DNA of 5,059 nt, taken from NCBI GenBank assembly GCA_021732965.1, contig JAKFVZ010000528.1, positions 1-5,059 on the forward strand. The letters are read 5' to 3'. This DNA comes from Reyranella sp. GTDB lineage: Bacteria; Pseudomonadota; Alphaproteobacteria; Reyranellales; Reyranellaceae. Each line of letters begins with the position of its first letter. The stretch's first letter is position 1. Positions 1 to 4,822 of the stretch are shown piece by piece. The notes under the pieces were generated by a model. It did no database searches. It had not been told where the DNA came from and worked only from the letters and a program-made list of their open reading frames with translations. The translations under genes were made by a program, and so were the position numbers.

Positions 1-411
1 CCCCTGGCGGGGATTTCCACCACGACGGTGCTGCGCGCGCAGGCGCCCGCCACCGACCGGCTGGTGGTCGCCGCGGTCGACACCAAGCTCGGCGACTGGT
101 TCTGCGCGATCGGCGAGGAGGCAGCGCCGTTCGCGGCGACCGCGGGGGATGTCGCGGCGCGTCTTGCCGGCCGCGCGTGCCTGATCGTCGGCAAGGACGT
201 GGACCCGCTCGTACAGTCGTTGCGGGCCGCCGGTCTCGATGCGGTTGCCCATGACGGCCCGCCCGATCCGGCCATCCTCGGCCGCCTTGCCGAAAGCGTT
301 GGCGTGGCGACATGGCGTTATCGCAATAGCGACGAAGGCCTGCCGCGGCCTCTCTATCTGCGGGGCGTGAACATCACCCTGCCGGATGGCGCCCGCCGCA
401 CGGTCGAGTGA
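1..411 (+). CDS. tsaB: tRNA t6A37 threonylcarbamoyladenosine biosynthesis protein TsaB, 3' part (5' end outside window)
   Basis: The reading frame is open from base 1 and ends at TGA 409-411, giving 136 C-terminal residues; the start lies to the left of the window. TsaB is the inactive ASKHA-fold partner of TsaD. With TsaE and TsaC it makes N6-threonylcarbamoyladenosine at A37 of ANN-decoding tRNAs in the cytoplasm. Visible family features are the segment beginning LAGISTTTVLRAQA, the strand VVAAVDTKLGDWFCAI (compare the VLAAIDAR.GEVY stretch of other TsaB proteins), and the C-terminal PLYLRGVNITLPDG, matching the PxYLR ending typical of the family. The ASKHA N-terminal half is not visible, so completeness cannot be judged. 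The stop overlaps the rimI start by one base, and tsaB-rimI adjacency is widespread in bacteria, which supports the call. The identification is from remembered family pattern, not an alignment. Confidence 0.87.
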   Translation, partial: PLAGISTTTVLRAQAPATDRLVVAAVDTKLGDWFCAIGEEAAPFAATAGDVAARLAGRACLIVGKDVDPLVQSLRAAGLDAVAHDGPPDPAILGRLAESVGVATWRYRNSDEGLPRPLYLRGVNITLPDGARRTVE

Positions 412-881
412 TGGATGCCGACTTCACGCTTGCCCGACTGGGCGCGCTCGATCTCGACCGTGCGGCGCGCCTCCATCGCGGAGCCTTCGAGCCGATGGGG
501 GAGCGCGCCTGGACGCGGCAGGATCTTGCGGGCCTGCTGGCGTCGCCGGGGAGCGTCGGCTTCCTTCTGACGGAAGCTTCCAGCGACATCGGCATGGCCA
601 TCTCTCGCGTCGTGGCCGACGAGGCCGAACTGCTGACCGTCGCCGTCGATCCCGGCCATCGCCGCCGCGGTGCTGCCCGCCGGCTCCTCGACGCCGTGAC
701 AGGGCAAGCCCGTGCCGGCGGGGCGAAGACGCTTTTCCTCGAAGTCGGTGCGGATAATCCGGGCGCCCGGACGCTCTACGATTCACTCGGGTTCGTCGTC
801 GTTGGCAAGCGCGCCGGCTATTATCCGCGTGCGGGAAAGGCTCCGGCGGACGCCTTCATCATGCGTCTCAATCTCACCTGA
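411..881 (+). CDS. rimI: RimI-type GNAT protein N-acetyltransferase (ribosomal protein S18 alanine acetyltransferase family)
   Basis: This encodes 156 residues, close to the usual RimI length of about 150-160. The ATG at 411 shares its A with the tsaB stop (TGATG). A GTG one codon earlier is possible, but the ATG overlap is the more usual arrangement. RimI uses acetyl-CoA to acetylate protein N-termini, classically Ala1 of ribosomal protein S18. GNAT motif A lies at about residues 74-93: beta strand LLTVAVDPGH, then the acetyl-CoA pyrophosphate loop RRRGAARRLL, with Ala where the last Gly often sits. Motif B follows at about 108-129 (LFLEVGADNPGARTLYDSLGF). Glu111 and Tyr123 have the same 12-residue spacing as the catalytic Glu103/Tyr115 pair of E. 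coli RimI, and YYP at 137-139 matches the family's late motif. No strong Shine-Dalgarno is seen, so translational coupling to tsaB is likely. The true substrate is not shown; a broader N-terminal acetylase is possible. Confidence 0.88.
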   Translation: MDADFTLARLGALDLDRAARLHRGAFEPMGERAWTRQDLAGLLASPGSVGFLLTEASSDIGMAISRVVADEAELLTVAVDPGHRRRGAARRLLDAVTGQARAGGAKTLFLEVGADNPGARTLYDSLGFVVVGKRAGYYPRAGKAPADAFIMRLNLT

Positions 882-1115
882 TCAGGCGCGCCGGATGGTC
901 ACGATTTGGGCATCGCCATCGGCCTCGATGGACAGGATCGCATGGCCTTCGTCGCGCGCCGCGCGGGGCACGTTGCGCAACGGCTCCTCGCCGCGAAGCC
1001 GTACGGCGAGGGTTTCCCCGGGCTGCATGCGTTCGAGCCTGAGCTTGGTCCGGACGAAGGTCATGGGACAGACCTCGCCGGTAATGTCGATGTCATGGTC
1101 GGCCTGTATGGACAT
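882..1115 (-). CDS. Small TusA-like (SirA/YedF family) protein with variant CPMT motif
   Basis: This encodes 77 residues from ATG at 1115; a TTG two codons upstream (1121), with GGGG about 5 nt before it, would give 79. TusA-family proteins are small alpha/beta sandwiches whose conserved Cys carries persulfide sulfur to acceptors, for example in tRNA thiolation or molybdenum cofactor pathways. Here strand DIDITGEVCP carries Cys16-Pro17, followed by helix TFVRTKLRLERM, then PGETLAVRL and a C-terminal strand ending IVTIRRA. That is the TusA element order at normal length. The usual CPxP is CPMT: the second Pro is Thr, but the putative sulfur-carrying Cys is kept. The product is probably cytoplasmic; no signal or membrane segment is seen. 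It is convergent with rimI, with no gap, and divergent from the Fur-type gene. The fold assignment is fairly secure; the sulfurtransferase activity and partner are inference. The opposing frame on the plus strand shows no family likeness. Confidence 0.78.
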   Translation of the reverse strand: MSIQADHDIDITGEVCPMTFVRTKLRLERMQPGETLAVRLRGEEPLRNVPRAARDEGHAILSIEADGDAQIVTIRRA

Positions 1116-1120
1116 GTCCA
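1109..1120. repeat. 12-bp perfect palindrome at the start of the TusA-like gene
   Basis: TGGACATGTCCA is a perfect dyad centred on the start codon region of the minus-strand gene and about 45 bp before the Fur-type start. About one 12-bp perfect palindrome is expected by chance in 5 kb, so only its location makes it notable. It overlaps coding bases. It does not look like the AT-rich Fur box. An operator role is speculation. Confidence 0.25.
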
Positions 1121-1149
1121 ACTATACCCCGAACGCCTGCCAGTGTAGG
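1121..1149 (-). promoter_or_regulatory. Possible sigma70-like promoter for the TusA-like gene
   Basis: Read on the minus strand, TATAGT (1126-1121) matches five of six -10 consensus bases. Seventeen bases upstream, CCTACA (1149-1144) matches only three of six at -35. The transcript would start at about 1114-1115, at the A of the ATG, which implies a leaderless mRNA. The weak -35 keeps this tentative. If the TTG at 1121 is the real start, the promoter must lie further upstream. Confidence 0.25.
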
Positions 1150-1159
1150 GTAGGCAGAC

Positions 1160-1597
1160 ATGCCAGACCGGAAATCCAAACTCGAAGTCCTATGCGCAGA
1201 GCGCGGCCTCAAGATGACCGACCAGCGACGCGTGATCGCGCGCGTCCTGTCGGAAGCGTCGGATCATCCCGACGTCGAGGCCGTGCATCGTCGTGCAACA
1301 GCGATCGACCCGAACATCTCCATCGCGACGGTGTACCGGACGGTGCGTCTGTTCGAGGAAGCGGGCATCCTTGCGAAGCACGACTTCGGCGACGGACGCG
1401 CGCGCTACGAGGAAACGCCGGACGAGCACCACGATCACCTGATCGACATCCAGAGCGGCAAGGTTGTGGAATTCCACAACGACGAGATCGAGGAACTGCA
1501 GCGGAAGATCGCCGAAAAGGCGGGCTATCGGCTGGTTGGACATCGCCTCGAGCTTTATGGCGTTCCCCTGGACGGGAAATCCGACCGCCAAAAATAA
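1160..1597 (+). CDS. fur: Fur-family metalloregulator of the alphaproteobacterial Fur/Mur type
   Basis: This encodes 145 residues, typical for Fur. The ATG is preceded by TAGG about 5 nt upstream. Fur-family dimers bind operator DNA when loaded with Fe(II) or, in many alphaproteobacteria, Mn(II) (then called Mur), repressing uptake genes. The winged helix covers about residues 10-85, with the recognition-helix region ISIATVYRTVRLFEEAGI at 53-70. Candidate metal ligands are His36, Glu84/85, the HHDH cluster at 90-93, Glu104, Glu111 and His128, matching regulatory sites known from Fur. Where E. coli Fur has CxxC after HHDHLI, this protein has DIQS, and Cys12 is its only cysteine, so no structural Cys-zinc site is possible. 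That absence is usual in alphaproteobacterial Fur/Mur. The ending GHRLELYGVPLD also fits Fur/Mur better than Irr or Zur. Sequence alone cannot decide Fe versus Mn sensing, so the symbol could equally be mur. It is divergent from the TusA-like gene, and a separate promoter follows it. Confidence 0.9.
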   Translation: MPDRKSKLEVLCAERGLKMTDQRRVIARVLSEASDHPDVEAVHRRATAIDPNISIATVYRTVRLFEEAGILAKHDFGDGRARYEETPDEHHDHLIDIQSGKVVEFHNDEIEELQRKIAEKAGYRLVGHRLELYGVPLDGKSDRQK

Positions 1598-1598
1598 G

Positions 1599-1626
1599 TG
1601 GACTGGACCAGCGCCACCCCGATAAT
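1599..1626 (+). promoter_or_regulatory. Predicted sigma70-like promoter for the olsB-olsA genes
   Basis: TGGACT at 1599-1604 (four of six -35 bases) and GATAAT at 1621-1626 (five of six -10 bases) are separated by 16 bp. This lies just after the TAA stop of the Fur-type gene and predicts a transcript start near 1633, giving an olsB leader of about 31 nt. It is the best promoter-like match I noticed in the window and lies in the expected place. No Pho-box-like repeat of the type linked to phosphate-starvation control of olsB in some rhizobia was seen. Confidence 0.45.
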
Positions 1627-1646
1627 GGGCCCATGATAGGGGCGGC
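1613..1646. repeat. 34-bp imperfect inverted repeat over the olsB promoter (operator or hairpin)
   Basis: The dyad centres between 1629 and 1630. Its core ATGGGCCCAT (1625-1634) is perfect. Outward, 1622-1623 pair with 1636-1637, CCCC (1617-1620) with GGGG (1639-1642), and GCC (1613-1615) with GGC (1644-1646). Fourteen of 17 positions pair; mismatches are 1616/1643, 1621/1638 and 1624/1635. It covers the predicted -10 and start point of the olsB promoter. It is followed by CCCCTTGCGG, not a T-run, so it is a poor intrinsic terminator for the gene before it, although a factor-dependent or structural 3' end is possible. As RNA it could also fold alternatively, GGGG (1639-1642) with CCCC (1646-1649). 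An operator for a dimeric regulator, or a dispersed repeat, are the other readings. Confidence 0.6.
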
Positions 1647-1663
1647 CCCCTTGCGGATTGTTC

Positions 1664-2506
1664 ATGCGCATCGACCGCGTTGACAGCGAAGCCGAGCTTC
1701 TCGGACCGCCGGTTTCCAACGCGGAGATCGTGAAGGTCGTCGCTGGCGATTTCGAAGTTCGCCTGGCGCAGACTTCTGCTGAGATCGAAGCGGCACAGGC
1801 CCTGCGTTTTCGCGTCTTCTATGAAGAAATGGCAGCGCATGCCTCTCCGGAGATGAAGGCGCTCGGCCGCGACTTCGATCCGTTCGACGAGGTCTGCGAC
1901 CATCTGCTCGTGCTCGATCGCCGCCGCGGCGAGGGGCCGGAAGGCATCGTCGGCACCTATCGGCTGATCCGCCGGTCGGCGGCGCTCAGGATGGGCCGCT
2001 TCTATTCCTCGGCCGAGTACGACATCCAGAAGATGATCGACTATCCGGGCGAGGTCCTGGAACTCGGCCGGTCCTGCATCGCGAGGGACGCGCGCAACAC
2101 CGCGACCATGCAGATGCTGTGGCGCGGCATCGCGCTCTACGCCTACCACTACAACATCCAGGTCATGTTCGGCTGCGCCAGCCTGCCGGGCATCGATCCG
2201 GACCAGCACGCCCAGGCGCTGTCCTACCTCTATCATCACCATCTCGCGCCGCCGGACATCCGCGTGCGCGCGCTGCCGAGCCGCTACGTGAAGATGGATA
2301 TGCTCGAGCCCGGCAGCTACGACCCGCGCAAGGCGATGGCGCGCGTCCCGCCCCTGATCAAGGGTTACCTGCGGCTGGGCGGCTTCGTCGGCGACGGCGC
2401 CGTGATTGACCATGAATTCAACAGCACCGACGTCTTCATCATCGTGAAGACCGAACTGGTGACCGAGAAGTACATCCGGCACTACGAACGCGGGATGCGT
2501 GAGTAG
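1664..2506 (+). CDS. olsB: OlsB-like ornithine-acyl-ACP N-acyltransferase (GNAT/hemolysin-like acyltransferase)
   Basis: This encodes 280 residues, near the roughly 290 usual for OlsB. ATG at 1664 follows GCGGA with about 6 nt spacing; an in-frame TTG two codons earlier is less likely. OlsB moves a 3-hydroxyacyl chain from acyl-carrier protein to the alpha-amino group of ornithine, giving lyso-ornithine lipid, the first step of ornithine-lipid synthesis at the inner membrane. The fold is GNAT/autoinducer-synthase-like. An AQALRFRVFYEEM strand-helix sits at about 44-56, acidic DFDPFDEVCDH at 70-80, GTYRLI at 97-102, ELGRSCI at 133-139 and CASLPG at 171-176. The C-terminal PPLIKGYLRLGGFVGDGAVID (about 229-249) with the following EFNSTDVFIIV is the block shared by OlsB-like acyltransferases. 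No membrane helix is obvious. The end overlaps the olsA-like gene by 8 bp, which strongly supports the pathway. Another amino acid acceptor cannot be excluded. Confidence 0.85.
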   Translation: MRIDRVDSEAELLGPPVSNAEIVKVVAGDFEVRLAQTSAEIEAAQALRFRVFYEEMAAHASPEMKALGRDFDPFDEVCDHLLVLDRRRGEGPEGIVGTYRLIRRSAALRMGRFYSSAEYDIQKMIDYPGEVLELGRSCIARDARNTATMQMLWRGIALYAYHYNIQVMFGCASLPGIDPDQHAQALSYLYHHHLAPPDIRVRALPSRYVKMDMLEPGSYDPRKAMARVPPLIKGYLRLGGFVGDGAVIDHEFNSTDVFIIVKTELVTEKYIRHYERGMRE

Positions 2507-3365
2507 CGCGGCGGACGCTCCTTTCGCCGCGACCTGGATCGGCTCCCCCCTGAGGGGCGCTTTTCGGCTGCTGAGCTACCTGCTGCTCACTCTGCTGATG
2601 CTGCCGTTCCATCTGCTGGCGCTTGCGTTCCGCGTGACGCCGGTCGTCCGCTGGCTGCCGGTGATGTATCACCGCACCGTCTGCACGATCCTTGGCATCA
2701 AGGTGAAGGTGAACGGCACGCGCTCGACCGTCACGCCGACGCTCTATGTCTGCAACCACGTCTCCTATCTCGACATCGAGGTGCTTGGCAGCCAGATCCC
2801 CGGCTGCTTCGTCGCCAAGGCCGAGGTCGCGACCTGGCCGTTCTTCAGCACGCTGGCCAAGGCGCAGCGCACGATCTTCGTCGAGCGGCGCTCGAGCAAG
2901 GCCAGCAACAGCCGCGACGAGATGCTGCAGCGGCTGAACACGGGCGACAATCTCATGCTGTTTCCCGAAGGGACCAGCAGCGACGGGACACGCGTGCTGC
3001 CCTTCCGCAGCGCCCTGTTCGCGGTGGCGCAACTGCGCCGCGACGACCGGCCGATCGTCGTGCAGCCGGTGGCGATCTCCTACACCCGGCTCGACGGCAT
3101 TCCGCTCGGCCGCTACTGGCGGCCGCTCTTTGCCTGGTTCGGCGACCTCGATCTGGTGCCGCATCTCTGGCAGATGGTCTGCCTCGGCGAGACGCAGGCG
3201 GTGGTGACCTTCTTCCCGCCGATCGACATCGACCGTCTCGGCGACCGCAAGAAGCTCGCGGAATACTGCTTCCGCCAGGTTTCCTCGGGCGTGCAGGCGG
3301 CGAATTCCGGCCGCCCCGAGCTGCTGCCGTCGCTGGTCGAGCCGGCTGGCGACCCTCGACCCTGA
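2499..3365 (+). CDS. olsA: OlsA-like lyso-ornithine lipid O-acyltransferase (PlsC/LPLAT family)
   Basis: This encodes 288 residues from GTG at 2499, which lies inside the end of the olsB-like gene and has GGGA (2492-2495) just upstream. The next in-frame ATG falls inside the hydrophobic segment, so GTG is preferred. OlsA uses acyl-ACP to acylate the hydroxyl of lyso-ornithine lipid, completing ornithine lipid; relatives (PlsC) acylate lysophosphatidic acid. A hydrophobic membrane segment lies at about 22-44 (LLSYLLLTLLMLPFHLLALAF region). The LPLAT motifs follow in order: catalytic HX4D as NHVSYLD (His87, Asp92), IFVER at 126-130, FPEGTSSDG at 155-163 and VQPVAISY at 188-195. All are intact, so an active enzyme is expected, with its catalytic face at the cytoplasmic membrane surface. 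PlsC-type phosphatidic acid synthesis is the main alternative; coupling to the olsB-like gene favours OlsA. Confidence 0.83.
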   Translation: MSSAADAPFAATWIGSPLRGAFRLLSYLLLTLLMLPFHLLALAFRVTPVVRWLPVMYHRTVCTILGIKVKVNGTRSTVTPTLYVCNHVSYLDIEVLGSQIPGCFVAKAEVATWPFFSTLAKAQRTIFVERRSSKASNSRDEMLQRLNTGDNLMLFPEGTSSDGTRVLPFRSALFAVAQLRRDDRPIVVQPVAISYTRLDGIPLGRYWRPLFAWFGDLDLVPHLWQMVCLGETQAVVTFFPPIDIDRLGDRKKLAEYCFRQVSSGVQAANSGRPELLPSLVEPAGDPRP

Positions 3366-3409
3366 CTGGCCGCGGTGATAGAAACCGCACGTTCCAGCAC
3401 CGGAGACCG

Positions 3410-4822
3410 ATGAAGGACGTCCGCACCGACGGGCAGCCCAAGCGCGTGTTCATCCGCACTTACGGCTGTCAGATGAATGTCTACGACTCCGACCGCATGG
3501 CCGACGTCCTGCGGCCGCTGGGCTATGCGCTGGCCGAAGCGGCCGACCAGGCCGATCTGGTCGTGCTGAACACCTGCCACATTCGCGAACATGCCTCGGA
3601 AAAGGTCTATTCCGAGCTGGGACGGCTGCGCGACCTCAAGACCGAACGCCGCGCCGAGGGCCGCGACTATACGATCGCCGTCGCGGGCTGCGTCGCCCAG
3701 GCCGAGGGAGAGGAGATCCTGCGCCGCCAGCCCGCCGTCGACATCGTGGTCGGCCCGCAGGCCTATCATCGCTTCCCCGAGTTGCTGGCGCAGGTCGCGC
3801 GCAAGTCGGCTGCCGGGGGCTCGAAGAACCGCATGCCGGGCGCCGGCGTGCTCGACACCGAGTTCCCGCCCGAGAGCAAGTTCGACCATCTGCCGTCGCC
3901 GCAGGGCATCCGGGCCGGCTCGGCGTTCCTGTCGATCCAGGAGGGCTGCGACAAGTTCTGCACCTTCTGCGTCGTGCCCTATACGCGCGGCATGGAATAT
4001 TCGCGGCCGGTGGCGGCGGTGCTGGCCGAGGCGCGCCAGCTCGTGGCCGCCGGCGCGCTCGAACTCACGGTGCTGGGTCAGAACGTCAACGCCTATCACG
4101 GCGAGGGACCGGACGGCTCGACCTGGTCGCTGGCGCGCCTGGTGCGTGCGATCGGCGAGATCCCGGGCCTCGCGCGGCTGCGCTACACCACCTCCCATCC
4201 GCGCGACATGGACGACGACCTCATCGCCGCGCACGGCGAGGTGCCGCAGCTCATGCCCTACCTGCACCTGCCGGTACAGTCGGGATCGAACCGCATCCTC
4301 GACGCGATGAATCGCGGTCACGATCGCGATCTCTATCTCCGCATCGTCGAACGGCTGCGCAACGCGCGCGACAACCTTGCGTTGTCGTCGGACTTCATCG
4401 TTGGTTTCCCCGGTGAGAGCGATGCCGACTTCGACGAAACGATGCGGCTCATCCAGCAGGTGGGCTTCGCGTCGGCCTATGCCTTCCGCTACAGCCGCCG
4501 TCCGGGCACGCCCGGGGCGGCCTTGACCGACCAGGTGCCCGAGAACGTGAAGGTCGCGCGCCTTGCCGCGCTGCAGGCGCTGCTGGGACAGCAGGCGCGC
4601 GCGTTCAACGAATCGAAGGCCGGCACCACCGTGCCCGTGCTGTTCGCCGAGCCCGGCCGCAAGGCGGGGCAGATCATGGGCAAGACGCCGTGGCTGCAGT
4701 CGGTCTATGCGCAGGGCGACCCGCGCCTGTTCGGCCGCATCGTCGACGTGCGGCTGATCGAAGGCTACGCCAACAGTCTGCTGGGCGAGATCGTCACCGG
4801 CGACTACGAGGTGGCCGCGTGA
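3410..4822 (+). CDS. miaB: tRNA-2-methylthio-N6-dimethylallyladenosine synthase MiaB
   Basis: This encodes 470 residues, normal for MiaB. ATG at 3410 follows GGAG (3402-3405). MiaB is a radical-SAM methylthiotransferase that converts i6A37 to ms2i6A37 in tRNAs reading UNN codons, using two [4Fe-4S] clusters. The N-terminal domain (about 11-130) opens with FIRTYGCQMNVYDSDRM and supplies Cys20, Cys56 (NTCHIRE) and Cys94 (AGCVAQAEGE) for the auxiliary cluster. The radical-SAM motif CxxxCxxC is GCDKFCTFCVVPYTRG, with Cys180, 184 and 187. LGQNVNAYH, the TTSHPRDM strand, PYLHLPVQSGSNRIL and SSDFIVGFPGES follow as in MiaB. A TRAM RNA-binding domain occupies about 403-466. NVNAYHG and GMEYSRP point to MiaB rather than RimO or MtaB. 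All six cluster cysteines are present. It lies 44 bp after the olsA-like gene, with no clear promoter or terminator between, and overlaps phoH by 4 bp. Confidence 0.97.
   Translation: MKDVRTDGQPKRVFIRTYGCQMNVYDSDRMADVLRPLGYALAEAADQADLVVLNTCHIREHASEKVYSELGRLRDLKTERRAEGRDYTIAVAGCVAQAEGEEILRRQPAVDIVVGPQAYHRFPELLAQVARKSAAGGSKNRMPGAGVLDTEFPPESKFDHLPSPQGIRAGSAFLSIQEGCDKFCTFCVVPYTRGMEYSRPVAAVLAEARQLVAAGALELTVLGQNVNAYHGEGPDGSTWSLARLVRAIGEIPGLARLRYTTSHPRDMDDDLIAAHGEVPQLMPYLHLPVQSGSNRILDAMNRGHDRDLYLRIVERLRNARDNLALSSDFIVGFPGESDADFDETMRLIQQVGFASAYAFRYSRRPGTPGAALTDQVPENVKVARLAALQALLGQQARAFNESKAGTTVPVLFAEPGRKAGQIMGKTPWLQSVYAQGDPRLFGRIVDVRLIEGYANSLLGEIVTGDYEVAA

Noticed and set aside
906..1148. 80-codon plus-strand frame opposite the TusA-like gene
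   Set aside because: The minus-strand frame carries a TusA-like Cys-Pro motif and the right length and fold order; this frame has no recognisable features.
1639..1652. GGGG-CGG-CCCC hairpin as an intrinsic terminator for the Fur-type gene
   Set aside because: The stem is only 4 bp and is followed by CTTGCGG without a T-run. The larger dyad at 1613-1646 is the better explanation for these bases.
712..1683. 323-codon open frame on the plus strand
   Set aside because: It overlaps rimI, the TusA-like gene (antisense), the whole Fur-type gene and the olsB start. It is Ser/Arg-rich with no motifs, so I take it as a shadow frame. Only its last 16 codons are discussed, as a possible upstream ORF.
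1190..2482. 430-codon open frame on the minus strand
   Set aside because: It runs antisense through the Fur-type and olsB-like genes. It has low-complexity, His/Arg/Ala/Asp-rich composition without recognisable motifs, as expected for the antisense of GC-rich coding DNA.
3372..3388. GCGGT/ACCGC 5-bp stem with 7-nt loop between olsA and miaB
   Set aside because: The stem is short and no T-run follows, so it is too weak to call a terminator or attenuator. No convincing promoter was seen in this 44-bp gap either, which fits read-through from olsA into miaB.
3113..4321. 402-codon open frame on the minus strand
   Set aside because: It is antisense to the olsA 3' end and miaB, whose motifs are unmistakable. 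No family features were seen in the translation.
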